Shown: positions 1 to 10,000, numbered from the stretch's first letter. The stretch: DNA of 64,000 bases from Sedimentibacter sp. MB35-C1 (GCF_030913635.1 NZ_CP133188.1:1426001-1490000), one strand, 5' to 3'. The notes: generated by a model not told the origin, from the letters alone. Numbers and translations: made by a program.

Positions 1-588
1 ATTTTTAAGTATCTCAGGTATATTTCTTTCTATGTTTTTTAAAGCTGATGTGATTGAACGAGTAGTTTCGTCAACAGATGCAAAACAATCGTAGCTTCTC
101 AAAAAATTGCGTACAACATATTGAAAATCTTTGTTGTTTGGATTACTGTTTATAAGAGTTCTTAAATTGTCAAAAAACTCCCCGTGAAATTTCGTATATG
201 TATTCTGCTGAAACTTGAGAAAATTTAAAATTTCGGCATCATTCATTTCTATGTCATGCAAAAGTGTTTCAAACAAAACGCTTAATATCGGATCGCTTTT
301 TATGTTTGCGTTAATAAACTGTCTGTTAAGCAGCAGCTTTTTTGCCCCATCTGTTAGAACAGGAGAGTTCTGCAGGATTTTTATAAATTTTTCGAACACA
401 GAGTCAGGATTGTAGTTAAAAAGGTTCTGACCGGTTTGATTGCTTGGATCCTGCTTGGACGGTTTTGTTACTTTGGTAGGATCTATTACGTCAAATGGTG
501 TAATTTGTTCTGTTTTTAGTTTTGGTTTACTGTATGAACTATCATTTACCGTATTGCCTGTTTTAATATTTATATTGTTGTCAAACAT
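1..588 (-). CDS. Unknown motility-linked protein, C-terminus cut by window edge
   Basis: An open frame runs on the minus strand from an ATG at 588 to the left edge without a stop, giving at least 196 residues that begin MFDNNINIKTGN. A good ribosome site (AGGAG, complement of 594-599) precedes the ATG. The first 60 residues are rich in Asn, Lys, Thr and Pro and look disordered; the rest is helical and hydrophilic, with no signal peptide, membrane segment or motif I recognise. The gene is divergent from cheA, and its upstream region carries a perfect SigD-type -10 box on its own strand, so I infer a role in motility or chemotaxis. The family is unknown to me. Being open-ended, the frame is easily missed by ORF callers. 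Confidence 0.75.
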   Translation of the reverse strand, partial: MFDNNINIKTGNTVNDSSYSKPKLKTEQITPFDVIDPTKVTKPSKQDPSNQTGQNLFNYNPDSVFEKFIKILQNSPVLTDGAKKLLLNRQFINANIKSDPILSVLFETLLHDIEMNDAEILNFLKFQQNTYTKFHGEFFDNLRTLINSNPNNKDFQYVVRNFLRSYDCFASVDETTRSITSALKNIERNIPEILKN

Positions 589-656
589 AATGTCTCCTGA
601 GTTAAGGTATATTTATTATACTATATTATCAAATAAATTTAAACTCTATAAGTAGT

Positions 657-683
657 ATATCGGCAAAAATATGGTTTAAATAA
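657..683 (-). promoter_or_regulatory. Candidate SigD promoter for the divergent unknown gene
   Basis: The minus strand reads GCCGATAT at 664-657, identical to the flagellar sigma factor -10 element. The -35 half at the usual spacing is poor: a TAAA lies only 10 bases upstream, and near-matches such as TATT sit at 14-15. It lies about 70 bases before the ATG at 588. Confidence 0.5.
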
Positions 684-715
684 GTCAAAAAATAAAAAAC
701 ATACTCTAAAATGCT

Positions 716-741
716 TAATAATTTATAAAAAATGCCGATAT
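716..741 (+). promoter_or_regulatory. SigD promoter for the cheA operon
   Basis: GCCGATAT at 734-741 is an exact SigD -10 element, with TAAT (one mismatch to TAAA) 14 bases upstream at 716-719. It lies 44 bases before the cheA ATG. Between promoter and ribosome site is an inverted repeat, TTCGAA-taa-TTCGAA (758-772), which could be an operator or leader structure. Confidence 0.65.
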
Positions 742-785
742 AAAAAACAAGAAAAGGTTCGAATAATTCGAATAAGGAGATTAAT

Positions 786-2861
786 ATGGATAACAATTTT
801 GATTCTGTACTGGACATGTATCTTTTTGAAGCAAATTCTCTGCTAGAACAACTGGATGAAATTTTACTCAGGGCAGAAAGCGAACAGGCATTTGATAAAG
901 AGTGCGTCGATGAAATATTCAGAATAATGCATACAATTAAGGGCTCATCTGCAATGATGCAGTTTAACAGCATTATGACAATATCACATAAAGTAGAAGA
1001 TTTGTTTTATTATATAAGGGAAAACGGAGTAGAAGCCAAATATAATGAAGACCTGGTAAATCTGGTATTCAAGTTTACGGATTTTATAAAAGATGAAATT
1101 TCTAAAATAGAAGAAGGGCAGGAACTTGAAACAAATCTACAGCCATTTGAAAAGGAAATACTGGATTTTTTGAACATAATATCTGGAAAAACGGCTGCAA
1201 AAAATACCTCACCAAACGAAGAAGCAGCATTGACTCAATCTTCGGCTGTTCTAAAAAAAGAGGAAGAAATTGATGAAACGGCTGCGAAAACAAATTTTAC
1301 AGGCAATGCATATGCTATTAAGATTATTTTTGATGATGATATTGGAATGGAAAATATAAGGGCATATCTAATAGTTAATCAATTAAAAGAAACAGGAGTT
1401 GATTTTTCGTATAAACCGGAAAACATAGAAAGTATTTCGGAAACATCTCAGGACATAATAAAAAACGGATTTTTTGTATACGTTGATGATAAGGAATCTT
1501 TAAATGCTGCTGTGGGCGTAGTAAGAGAAGCTTTAAATGTAAAAAATTATACAGTTATAGAATACTCTAAGGAACAAAAACAAAGTCCTAAGGAAGAGCA
1601 TGCAGAGATTAAAGATAATTCCGGGAACTCAGGTGCAGTTGTAAAACCCGTTAGTACTGCAAGGGTGGAATCAACAGCAAAGCACAGTAAGCAGAGCTTA
1701 ATTACTGTGAACCTTTCAAAGTTGGACAAACTGGTGAACATCGTGGGAGAATTGGTTATTGCGGAATCAATGGTGGCTTCAGATAATGAGATAAAAAAGC
1801 TGAATTCTGAAAATTTCACAAAATCAACCAGACAGATGCGAAAGCTGACAGACGAACTTCAGGACATTGTAATGTCTCTCAGAATGGTGCCTGTATCGGG
1901 CGTGTTCCATAAAATGAAAAGAATAGTACGAGACATGGGAAAGGAATTAGATAAAGATGTTGAACTGATACTTTCCGGAGAAGATACAGAAATAGATAAA
2001 ACCATTGTTGACGGAATTTCAGATCCAATAATGCATTTAGTTAGAAATGCAATGGATCACGGAATTGAATCGGGCGGTGAAAGAATACAAAAAGGTAAAA
2101 ACGAGAAGGGTATAATAAGACTGTCAGCTTCAAACACAGGCGGAGAAATTCACATAACTGTTGAAGACAACGGAAGAGGATTTGAAAGCGAAAAAATTCT
2201 CATAAAGGCTAAAGCAAAAAATATGCTGACCAAACCTGAAAGCGAATATACTGCGAAGGAAATCTATCAATTCTTGATGCTACCGGGATTTTCAACAAAC
2301 GAGGCAGTTACGGAATATTCGGGAAGAGGAGTTGGTATGGATGTTGTTAAATCAAATGTAGAAAAGGTTGGCGGAACTGTTGCTCTGGACAGCAGAGAAG
2401 GTGAAGGGACAACTATAACATTTAAAATACCTCTGACGCTTACAATAGTTTCCGGCATGCAGGTAGTAGTGGGAGAATCGGAGTTTATTATACCGATTAA
2501 AAATATTCAGCAGTCATTTAAAACAACTGAAAAGGAAATTATCAACAACACTGACGGCAGGGAAATGATTTTAATCAGGGAAAAATGCTATCCCATTGTC
2601 AGAGTAAATGAACTGTACGGCATATCATCCGATGTTACAAGTATTGATGACGGAATACTAATTCTTGTGGAGTCCGGAGACAGCAGCATATGCTTGTTTG
2701 TAGATCACATAATAGGAGAACAACAGGTTGTGGTTAAGCCGCTGCCTCAAATATTAAATAAATATAATTTAAAAGAAGCAGGAATTTCCGGATGCTCCAT
2801 ACTGGGAGACGGAAGTATAAATTTAATCCTTGATATAGGAAATTTAATAGAAAGTATGTAG
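786..2861 (+). CDS. cheA: Chemotaxis histidine kinase CheA
   Basis: CheA autophosphorylates on a histidine and passes the phosphate to CheY and CheB in the receptor array. The domains are in the canonical order. The P1 HPt domain (about 1-105) has the phospho-accepting His49 in RIMHTIKGSSAMM. A P2 regulator-binding domain spans about 175-262. The P3 dimerisation helix follows from about 305 and contains VNIVGELVIAESM. The P4 ATPase has the N box HLVRNAMDHGIE, the G1 box DNGRGF and the G2 box GRGVGMDVV. A CheW-like P5 forms the C-terminus. The 691-residue length is normal. The start follows AAGGAGA, and cheR begins two bases after the stop. No cheW or cheY is in view, so part of the system lies outside the window. 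Confidence 0.97.
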   Translation: MDNNFDSVLDMYLFEANSLLEQLDEILLRAESEQAFDKECVDEIFRIMHTIKGSSAMMQFNSIMTISHKVEDLFYYIRENGVEAKYNEDLVNLVFKFTDFIKDEISKIEEGQELETNLQPFEKEILDFLNIISGKTAAKNTSPNEEAALTQSSAVLKKEEEIDETAAKTNFTGNAYAIKIIFDDDIGMENIRAYLIVNQLKETGVDFSYKPENIESISETSQDIIKNGFFVYVDDKESLNAAVGVVREALNVKNYTVIEYSKEQKQSPKEEHAEIKDNSGNSGAVVKPVSTARVESTAKHSKQSLITVNLSKLDKLVNIVGELVIAESMVASDNEIKKLNSENFTKSTRQMRKLTDELQDIVMSLRMVPVSGVFHKMKRIVRDMGKELDKDVELILSGEDTEIDKTIVDGISDPIMHLVRNAMDHGIESGGERIQKGKNEKGIIRLSASNTGGEIHITVEDNGRGFESEKILIKAKAKNMLTKPESEYTAKEIYQFLMLPGFSTNEAVTEYSGRGVGMDVVKSNVEKVGGTVALDSREGEGTTITFKIPLTLTIVSGMQVVVGESEFIIPIKNIQQSFKTTEKEIINNTDGREMILIREKCYPIVRVNELYGISSDVTSIDDGILILVESGDSSICLFVDHIIGEQQVVVKPLPQILNKYNLKEAGISGCSILGDGSINLILDIGNLIESM

Positions 2862-2863
2862 AT

Positions 2864-3670
2864 ATGGTAAAATTAACAGACGGCGAATTTCTTGAATTTG
2901 TTCATTATATGCATAATAATTACGGAATAGATCTTTCTAAAAAAAGAATATTGATTGAGGGAAGACTATCGAACATAATAGAAAAAAAAGGCATGAAAAG
3001 CTTTGGTCAATACCTCGAAAATGTTAAGAAAAATAATAAGGATGAAATTACAACACTTATAAATAAACTTACTACAAATTATACATATTTTTACAGAGAA
3101 GATAATCACTTTAAATATTTAAAAGATGTGATACTTCCTTACGAAGAGAAGAATAATAAATCAAAAATACTGAGCATATGGAGTGCAGGTTGTTCTTCGG
3201 GAGAAGAGCCGTATACACTGGCCATGGTAATTGATGATTATTTTAAGTTTTCAAGAGGTCAGTGGAAAATTCAAATATTGGCTACAGATATATCGGAAAA
3301 TGTCCTTTCAAAGGCTCGTGAGGGAGTTTACGCCGAAGATTCGTTAAAGAATCTCCCAGAAGCATATAAGAAAAGATATTTTGCAAAGACTGACGACGGT
3401 AAATTTCGGGTTTTGCCTAATATAAGAAAATATATAACCTTTAATGTGTTTAATTTGATGAATCCAATAGCTGTTAAAAATAAACATGATGTAATTTTTT
3501 GCAGAAATGTAATGATATATTTTAATGCTGAAACAAAAATAAATATGGTAAATAAATTTTATGAGGCGACAAAGCCCGGTGGGTATTTGATGATTGGACA
3601 TGCTGAAACCATACAAAGGAACCAATCAAAATACCAATATATAAACCCGGCAATCTATAAGAAGGTATAA
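2864..3670 (+). CDS. cheR: Chemoreceptor glutamate methyltransferase CheR
   Basis: CheR methylates glutamates of chemoreceptors using S-adenosylmethionine, countering CheB during adaptation. An N-terminal helical domain (about 1-70) precedes the methyltransferase fold. The SAM loop is visible as IWSAGCSSGEEPYTLAM (around residues 104-120), followed by ILATDIS and the catalytic-domain signature VIFCRNVMIYFN. The C-terminus has the usual GGYLMIGHAE strand. Length is 268, typical of the family. The ATG at 2864 follows the cheA stop almost directly, and cheB starts two bases after this stop, so the three genes are probably translationally coupled. Confidence 0.97.
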   Translation: MVKLTDGEFLEFVHYMHNNYGIDLSKKRILIEGRLSNIIEKKGMKSFGQYLENVKKNNKDEITTLINKLTTNYTYFYREDNHFKYLKDVILPYEEKNNKSKILSIWSAGCSSGEEPYTLAMVIDDYFKFSRGQWKIQILATDISENVLSKAREGVYAEDSLKNLPEAYKKRYFAKTDDGKFRVLPNIRKYITFNVFNLMNPIAVKNKHDVIFCRNVMIYFNAETKINMVNKFYEATKPGGYLMIGHAETIQRNQSKYQYINPAIYKKV

Positions 3671-3671
3671 T

Positions 3672-4736
3672 ATGATAAAAAATAAAATAAAAGTACTTAT
3701 TACAGATGATTCGCTCTTGTTCAGGAATGTATTGAAGAATGAGTTGAGCAAGGACAACTATATAGAAGTCGTAGGAACTGCCATAGACCCAATTGATGCC
3801 ATGGAAAAAATTAAAATACTTAATCCGGATATTCTTGCGCTGGATGTAGAAATGCCAAAAATGGACGGATTAACTTTCATAAAAAAGCTTATGGCTGAAC
3901 ACCCAATGAAAGTTGTGCTTGTAAGCTCAATGAATATAAGCGTATTTGATGCTTTGCATTCAGGTGCGGTTGATTTTGTTAAGAAACCTGATATGTCATC
4001 AGGCAATGATCTCGAGATGTTTTTCAGAGAACTTAAAACAAAGATTAAAATTGCTTCAATAGCAAAACTTGTTACATATGCAGGGCAGAAAAAAGAATAT
4101 ATACCCAAGGAAAGTATAAAAACTGATAATACAAAACAAGTAATGCATAAGCTTTCAAAAATTACAAAAATAAAAGTTATTGCGATAGGAGCATCTACAG
4201 GAGGAACAGAAGCAACACTAAAAATTCTTAAAGCTTTGCCTGCAGAAGTTCCTGGAATACTTGTAACCCAACACATGCCTCCCGGATTCACAAAAATGTA
4301 TGCGGACAGGTTAAATAAAATTTGCAATGTTAACGTGCGAGAAGCGCAGGATGGAGACCGAGTCGAAAATGGACTTGCGCTGATTGCTCCGGGAGACAGG
4401 CAGATGAGGATTGCCAAAGACCAAAAGGGTTACTATGTAACATGTAAACCTGGAGATAAGGTCAGCGGTCATTGCCCGTCAGTCAATGTATTGTTTGATT
4501 CAGTTGCGAAAGCTGCAGGAAAAAATGCAATCGGAATTATACTTACAGGCATGGGCAAAGACGGAGCACAGGGACTTTTGAATATGAAAAAGGCCGGGGC
4601 ATATACAATAGGGCAGGATGAAAAATCTTCTGTTGTTTATGGAATGCCTATGGCTGCGTTCAACATAGGTGCAGTAGAAGTGCAATCATCAATAGATAAT
4701 ATTGCGGATATATTGCTCAAATATCTGAACAGATAA
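3672..4736 (+). CDS. cheB: Chemotaxis response regulator / methylesterase CheB
   Basis: CheB removes methyl groups from chemoreceptors (and usually deamidates glutamines) once its receiver domain is phosphorylated by CheA. The receiver domain occupies residues 1-125, with the acidic pair Asp12/Asp13 and phospho-acceptor Asp58 in LALDVEMPKMDG. After a linker of about 40 residues comes the esterase domain. Its catalytic residues are visible as Ser in IGASTGGTEA, His in TQHMPPGF and Asp in GMGKDGAQG. Length is 354. It is the last gene of the tight cheA-cheR-cheB group. A 68-base gap without a clear terminator separates it from fliD, so readthrough is likely. Confidence 0.97.
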   Translation: MIKNKIKVLITDDSLLFRNVLKNELSKDNYIEVVGTAIDPIDAMEKIKILNPDILALDVEMPKMDGLTFIKKLMAEHPMKVVLVSSMNISVFDALHSGAVDFVKKPDMSSGNDLEMFFRELKTKIKIASIAKLVTYAGQKKEYIPKESIKTDNTKQVMHKLSKITKIKVIAIGASTGGTEATLKILKALPAEVPGILVTQHMPPGFTKMYADRLNKICNVNVREAQDGDRVENGLALIAPGDRQMRIAKDQKGYYVTCKPGDKVSGHCPSVNVLFDSVAKAAGKNAIGIILTGMGKDGAQGLLNMKKAGAYTIGQDEKSSVVYGMPMAAFNIGAVEVQSSIDNIADILLKYLNR

Positions 4737-4804
4737 TAATTACAAGGCATTAATTGCATTGAACTATGAATGAGGCTGTGCAATTACTCAGAAAGGAGAA
4801 TCAT

Positions 4805-7066
4805 ATGTCATCAATTTCATCAAGTATTTACGGCTCGTCCGTAAGCAAGGGAGTCGGAGGTCTGCTGTCGGGACTTGATACTGACGAATTAGTAGAGCAA
4901 ATGACAGCAACCACAAGAAATAAAATAAACAGACAGTATCAGGCAAAACAAAAATTATTATACAAACAGGAAGCATATCGTGAAATTAGTTCAAAGCTTC
5001 TATCATTTAGCAACAAATATCTTTCGTATTCGACGGGTTCAAAAACGAACATTTTAAGTTCGAGCTTCTTTGAATCCTACACCTATAAGTCATCATCAGA
5101 TTACGTAAATGTAACAGGAAATACAGATAACATTAAAAATTTTTCTATAAACAGTATAACAAGCGTTGCATCAGCTGCCAGTTTATATTCTAATAAGAAG
5201 GTAACGAGTGAAATATTCAGCAGCAGCGATATTAAGGATAAAGTTTCTACTCTTGCAGGTGAGACGTTTACTGTTAACTATGAGGGTAAAGACTACAAAG
5301 TTACTATTGATAAAGAATTCAGCGGAGAAACACTCGCAGACGTTGTAAACCAGCTAAATGTTCAGCTCGGGGAGTTGAAGGATTCCGAAGATAATCCGCT
5401 TAACATTAGTTTTGGATTAAACGGAGATAAATTTGAACTTTCAGATGGTTATATCTCTGCCGGAAGCACGAGGTTTTTGGAAACTTTAAATTTAGGTACG
5501 GGAGAAGAAAACGGCAAAATTTCTTCAGAGGCAGTTTTGGAAGCCGACCTTGTAAGAGAAAAATCAGAAGTTTTAAGTGATACATCATCATATATAACTT
5601 TTGAATACAACGGAATTGCAAAAACAATAAATCTTGCAGAAAAAGTTGAAGTTCCAAAAGAAGGCGGAGGTACGGAAGAAATAACGCTGGATGATGAAAA
5701 TGCATTAACAAGATACTTACAAAATGAGCTTGATAAAGCTTATGGAAAAGACAGATTAAGTGTTGAGCTAAATGGCAGCGCTCTTTCGTTTTCTGCCATA
5801 GGAGATACAAAGGATACTGATGTTTTCGGTATAAAGTCTATAAGCAAGGACTTGAGCAGACTAACCGGCCTTAAAAGCGGAGCAGGAAATAGAGTAAATT
5901 TGTATGCAACTTTGGAAGAATCAGGGATCGAAGGCTTAAACACTCCTGTTGGTGAAGATGGCAAATATTCAATTACAATAAATGGTACAACATTGGAATT
6001 TGAAAAAACAGCTGCATTGAATGATGTCATAAAGGCTATAAACAACAATTCGGATATGAAAGTAAATATTACTTATTTAAATACTACAGATACATTTTCG
6101 GTGATTGCCGACGAAACGGGTTCCCATATAGGTATTGACATACAGGATGATGGAGAAGGAAGCCTGGCATATGCTTTATTTGGCAGTGACAGAAATGTTA
6201 CAGAAGGAAATGATACAAAGATGTCATATACGTTAAATGGTGTAGATGTTGAAGTCACTCGAAGTACAGCAAATTTTACTGTTGATGGTATAAATGTTGA
6301 ATTAAGCAGTAAAGCCCAAGGAGCTGCAACATCTGAACAGCCAATTACATTTGACGTAACCAATAATACCGATGAAATTGTAGAAAAAGTAAAGGGGTTC
6401 ATTGATGAATACAATGAAATAATTGAGCTTATAGGTACACAGACCAGTGAAAAACCAGACAGAGACTATCAGCCTCTGACACCTGAACAGCAAGATGATA
6501 TGAGTGAAGATGAAATTAATAATTGGACTGAAGAAGCAAAAAAAGGCATACTCTTTGGCGACTCTAAGATAAATTCATTGTTGAGAAATATGCGAGAGGC
6601 AATGTCGGGTTTTACGGATGTAAGCAGTTTGTCTATGTCAAGCATAGGAATTAAAGCTGCAAGCATGGATACTAGCGGTAAGTTGATTCTAGATGAAAAG
6701 AAATTTAAAGAGCAATTATTTGAAAATTCTGATGAAATTGTAAATTTATTTACTGCGTCAGCAAGCGGTGCAGATTCTGATGCAAAATCAGGAATAGCAT
6801 TGCAGCTTCAGTCAATATTGAGATCGAACGTCGGAGTTTCAGGAACTAAAGGTATACTGATAGACGAAGCAGGTATGGCAGGAGGATATACAGAAGACAA
6901 AAACTACATTTCTGAAAGAATTGAGGATTACGAAGATAAGATGGATGAGCTCAAAGTAGACCTTAAAAATGAGAGAGAGAGATATTGGAATAAGTTTACG
7001 GCTCTTGAGCAAGCACTAAATAATCTGAATGCACAAAGCAGCTGGCTAACAGATATGATGGGATAA
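4805..7066 (+). CDS. fliD: Flagellar filament cap protein FliD
   Basis: FliD caps the growing flagellar filament and helps flagellin subunits fold in place. The N-terminus carries the family signature GLLSGLDTDELVEQMTATTRNKI. The C-terminus has the FliD_C region, including FIDEYNEIIELI, SSIGIKA and a final coiled-coil stretch ending in LNNLNAQSSWLTDMMG. I chose the ATG at 4805 because AAAGGAG lies just upstream; the in-frame ATG 13 codons earlier has no ribosome site. At 753 residues it is well above the roughly 450-500 of many FliD proteins, so the exposed middle domains are enlarged. It is followed by fliS and a FliT-like gene, the usual order for filament cap and chaperone genes. Confidence 0.95.
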   Translation: MSSISSSIYGSSVSKGVGGLLSGLDTDELVEQMTATTRNKINRQYQAKQKLLYKQEAYREISSKLLSFSNKYLSYSTGSKTNILSSSFFESYTYKSSSDYVNVTGNTDNIKNFSINSITSVASAASLYSNKKVTSEIFSSSDIKDKVSTLAGETFTVNYEGKDYKVTIDKEFSGETLADVVNQLNVQLGELKDSEDNPLNISFGLNGDKFELSDGYISAGSTRFLETLNLGTGEENGKISSEAVLEADLVREKSEVLSDTSSYITFEYNGIAKTINLAEKVEVPKEGGGTEEITLDDENALTRYLQNELDKAYGKDRLSVELNGSALSFSAIGDTKDTDVFGIKSISKDLSRLTGLKSGAGNRVNLYATLEESGIEGLNTPVGEDGKYSITINGTTLEFEKTAALNDVIKAINNNSDMKVNITYLNTTDTFSVIADETGSHIGIDIQDDGEGSLAYALFGSDRNVTEGNDTKMSYTLNGVDVEVTRSTANFTVDGINVELSSKAQGAATSEQPITFDVTNNTDEIVEKVKGFIDEYNEIIELIGTQTSEKPDRDYQPLTPEQQDDMSEDEINNWTEEAKKGILFGDSKINSLLRNMREAMSGFTDVSSLSMSSIGIKAASMDTSGKLILDEKKFKEQLFENSDEIVNLFTASASGADSDAKSGIALQLQSILRSNVGVSGTKGILIDEAGMAGGYTEDKNYISERIEDYEDKMDELKVDLKNERERYWNKFTALEQALNNLNAQSSWLTDMMG

Positions 7067-7082
7067 ATCGGAGGAATAAAAA

Positions 7083-7460
7083 ATGTTAAATCCATTTGAG
7101 CAATACAAAAAAACTTCAGTGAATACTATGACAAAAGGAGAGCTTCTTATATTGCTGTTTGATGAAGCAATAAAAAAACTTAATCAGAGTAAAATCTTGC
7201 TAGATAATAGCGATTATAATAATGCCAGTATAATGCTTGAGAAAACCAGAAAAATTTTTAGCCATCTTATTGTTACTTTAGATGATAACTATGCTATTTC
7301 AAAGGAATTGGAGGATATGTACAGGTTTTTTATAACCCAGACAATCAAAGCATCAGCTATGAAATCATCAGAATATATAGATGACATACTTCCAATGATT
7401 AAAGAATTTAGAGATACGTGGGCAGAAGCAGATAAAATAACAAGAACTTCAAAAAACTAA
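7083..7460 (+). CDS. fliS: Flagellin export chaperone FliS
   Basis: FliS binds the C-terminal helix of unsecreted flagellin, prevents early polymerisation and delivers it to the export gate. The protein is 125 residues and all-helical. It shows family landmarks: the N-terminal YKKTSVNTMTKGELLILLFDEAI, an acidic central helix, and LDDNYAISKELEDMYRF. The ATG follows GGAGG by about 6 bases. It sits 16 bases after fliD and 9 bases before the FliT-like gene. Confidence 0.95.
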   Translation: MLNPFEQYKKTSVNTMTKGELLILLFDEAIKKLNQSKILLDNSDYNNASIMLEKTRKIFSHLIVTLDDNYAISKELEDMYRFFITQTIKASAMKSSEYIDDILPMIKEFRDTWAEADKITRTSKN

Positions 7461-7469
7461 GGATGGAAT

Positions 7470-7835
7470 ATGGATAAATTATTGGAAGAAAAAAAAGAGG
7501 CCGCCATAGAATTGAGAAACTTTACCAAAGAAATAATAGCAGTTTCTTTGAAAACGGAGTATGAGAAAGCTAACTCTATGATTGATGAAAGAAAGAAGCA
7601 TATAGAAAAAATCAATTCTATAAACACAGCGATAGAAGAGTATTACAAGGATTATGACTATGCTGATTCGGAAAGTGCTATAAAAGCGAAGAAGGAAATA
7701 AGAGCAATTTTTGCAGAAATAGCGGAAATGGATAAAACAATACGAAAAAAAATAAATGTTGAATTAAAGGATATCAAAAATATATTAATACAACCTGAGC
7801 AGCATTCAAAAAAGACGTTAAATATTAGAGCATAA
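7470..7835 (+). CDS. Small helical protein, FliT-like flagellar chaperone candidate
   Basis: This 121-residue, highly charged, probably coiled-coil protein starts MDKLLEEKKEAAIEL. It has no membrane segment or signal peptide. Proteins directly after fliS in Firmicutes are commonly FliT-type chaperones for FliD or FlgN-like chaperones. The size, helical character and repeated Glu/Lys heptads fit that role, but sequence motifs in this family are weak, so the assignment rests mainly on position. The start follows AAGGA by 6 bases. The stop codon is part of the first arm of the terminator hairpin at 7835-7859, which closes the che-fli operon. Confidence 0.6.
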   Translation: MDKLLEEKKEAAIELRNFTKEIIAVSLKTEYEKANSMIDERKKHIEKINSINTAIEEYYKDYDYADSESAIKAKKEIRAIFAEIAEMDKTIRKKINVELKDIKNILIQPEQHSKKTLNIRA

Positions 7836-7859
7836 AAGAACAGGGATAACCTGTTCTTT
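7835..7859 (+). terminator. Terminator closing the che-fli operon
   Basis: A 10-bp perfect stem, AAAGAACAGG / CCTGTTCTTT, with a five-base loop. It begins inside the stop codon of the FliT-like gene. The T run after it is broken, so it may be leaky. Confidence 0.7.
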
Positions 7860-7918
7860 GACCTTATTCTTATAGAAGTGAGATTAGTTCATCAATTGTT
7901 ACGTTAAAAGGAGGAAGT

Positions 7919-9964
7919 ATGAAAAATAACGTTAGAGGGAAAAACGATTTCAAAGCACATAAGAGTATAACTACAAAGTTTATATTAACACTTTTTATTG
8001 TATGTTTCATAATGCTGGTTGCAACCGGAGGCATAATAGGGTCGACTATAAATTCAAGGTTAATTGAAAATGAAAAAATAATATTGAATGAAACATCAAG
8101 CAGCGTAAGTAACAAAGCAGAAGTGTTTTTTGAGAGATACATTGCGATAGTTGAGCAAATAGCTCAGGATAAGAATTTGCAGCAGTTTCTTGTGGATGCA
8201 AAGGGAAGAAGTACACTGACACAGACAGAGGGATTTATGACAGCTGCAAAGACAATGGAGGATACGCAGAAAATGGATCCGGAGGTTATACTTTCTGCAT
8301 ATATAGCAGAAGATGACTATTACCTAGTGTCACCTACTGTACAATCAAAAGTAGGTTATGATGTATCTTCAAAGGAGTATTATAAAGCGGTTACAGAAAA
8401 TAGAATATGCATAACAGATCCGTATGTAGATGCAATAACCGGCGGCATAGTCATAACTATTTCCGGGCCTATTACGGTTAACGGTAAGATTGAAGGATTG
8501 GCTGCTGTAGATATAGCAATAGAAAAACTTACAAAAATGGTTGGGGAATATGCTTTGGGAGATACAGGGTACTTTTCTTTAATTACAAAGAACAATATTG
8601 TTGCAGCACACAAGAATGAAGAAAGTCTATTAAAATCAATAGATGAAATAGGTTTGAGCGACAGCATTATAGCATCGATTAACAGTGATTCACAGGAAGT
8701 TTCAGAATATGTTTATAAAAATGAGAAACTTTTTGGTAACAGCGTATCTATAGGGAGTACAGGCTGGAAGATACTGTCATCGATGCCTGAGAAAGAATTT
8801 ATGGCTGATACAAGGCAGCTGCTTACTACAATCATTACTGTTTTCCTGATAGTACTTATTATTCTGCTTATAACTCTGGCTATACTGATAAACAAAATGA
8901 CAAAGCCTATAAAGAAATTAACTGAAACTACAAATAAGCTTGCAAAAGGAGACCTGAATGTAAGTCTTGAAATAAAAAGCGATGATGAAATAGGTGAACT
9001 GGCAAAATCTGTTGACAGTTTAACATTGAGATTAAAATCTTACATACTTTATATTAATGAGAGCGTAAAAGTTCTTAATGAAGTTGCTGACGGCAATCTG
9101 GCAATGGAATTGGAGAATGATTACGAGGGAGAATTTGCAAAACTAAAAGCAGCGTTAATACATGTATCAAATACACTAATAGATACAATTGGAAAAATAA
9201 AAAATTCATCCAGCTCAATAAATATGAACGCAGAGCAGGTATCAACAGGAGCTCAGACATTGGCTCAGGGAACGACAGAGCAGGCCAGCGCCATAGAGGA
9301 ATTATCAGCTGAAGTAAATGAAATATATCAGACAATAGTAGGAAATGCTGAATATGCTGAAAATGCGGGAGACAAAGCCACAGAGGCATCAAGAGAAGTA
9401 GAAATAGGCAACGGTCATATGAGAGATATGCTTTCTGCCATGGATGAAATAAGCAATTCCTCAAGCGAAATAGGAAAAATTATAAAAGTAATAGATGATA
9501 TAGCTTTCCAAACTAATATACTTGCATTAAATGCAGCTGTTGAAGCAGCAAGAGCGGGCTCTGCGGGCAAGGGATTTGCCGTAGTTGCGGATGAAGTAAG
9601 AAATCTCGCACAAAAATCTGCTGAAGCGGCAAAACAGACAACCACATTAATAGAAAATTCTATACAGGCAATAAATAAAGGAACCGTACTGGCAGACGAA
9701 GCAGAAAAATCGCTGGCAAGTATAGTGAGTAAGACAAATGAAACAAATGAATTGATCAATGAAATTGTTAAAGCATCTTCACAACAAACTGTTTCCGTTA
9801 ATCAAATAAGAAGCGGAATAGAACAAATTTCTTCTGTAGTGCAGGAAAATGCAGCAACGGCGGAAGCAAGCGCTGCTAATAGTGAAGAGCTTTCTGGACA
9901 ATCACAGATACTGAACGATTTGATAAGCCGTTTTAAAACAAATGCTCCGGCAGAAAATAATTAG
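7919..9964 (+). CDS. Methyl-accepting chemotaxis protein, dCache type
   Basis: A membrane chemoreceptor that senses an external ligand and controls CheA. It has a short basic cytoplasmic start, TM1 at about 20-43, an extracellular double-Cache-like sensor at about 44-295 (with the [17 protein letters not shown] strand typical of Cache folds), TM2 at about 300-324, a HAMP domain, and the methyl-accepting signalling domain. The hairpin tip reads [22 protein letters not shown]. The next residue is Ser, where the other two receptors here (and nearly all receptors) have Glu. The start follows AAGGAGG. The C-terminus has no tethering pentapeptide for CheR. The ligand cannot be told from sequence. 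Confidence 0.95.
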   Translation: MKNNVRGKNDFKAHKSITTKFILTLFIVCFIMLVATGGIIGSTINSRLIENEKIILNETSSSVSNKAEVFFERYIAIVEQIAQDKNLQQFLVDAKGRSTLTQTEGFMTAAKTMEDTQKMDPEVILSAYIAEDDYYLVSPTVQSKVGYDVSSKEYYKAVTENRICITDPYVDAITGGIVITISGPITVNGKIEGLAAVDIAIEKLTKMVGEYALGDTGYFSLITKNNIVAAHKNEESLLKSIDEIGLSDSIIASINSDSQEVSEYVYKNEKLFGNSVSIGSTGWKILSSMPEKEFMADTRQLLTTIITVFLIVLIILLITLAILINKMTKPIKKLTETTNKLAKGDLNVSLEIKSDDEIGELAKSVDSLTLRLKSYILYINESVKVLNEVADGNLAMELENDYEGEFAKLKAALIHVSNTLIDTIGKIKNSSSSINMNAEQVSTGAQTLAQGTTEQASAIEELSAEVNEIYQTIVGNAEYAENAGDKATEASREVEIGNGHMRDMLSAMDEISNSSSEIGKIIKVIDDIAFQTNILALNAAVEAARAGSAGKGFAVVADEVRNLAQKSAEAAKQTTTLIENSIQAINKGTVLADEAEKSLASIVSKTNETNELINEIVKASSQQTVSVNQIRSGIEQISSVVQENAATAEASAANSEELSGQSQILNDLISRFKTNAPAENN

Positions 9965-9969
9965 CATGA

Positions 9970-10000
9970 AAACCGGAAATATAAAAATTTCCGGTTTCTT
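9970..10000 (+). terminator. Terminator after the first chemoreceptor
   Basis: An 11-bp perfect stem built on AAACCGGAAAT (9970-9980) and its complement (9987-9997), a six-base loop and a short T-rich tail. Confidence 0.8.

Noticed and set aside
629-973. Minus-strand open frame opposite the start of cheA
   Set aside because: It overlaps the cheA promoter and N-terminus, has no ribosome site, and its protein looks like an antisense shadow.
3758-4417. 219-codon minus-strand frame inside cheB
   Set aside because: cheB on the plus strand is certain; the antisense frame has no start signal and no recognisable protein.
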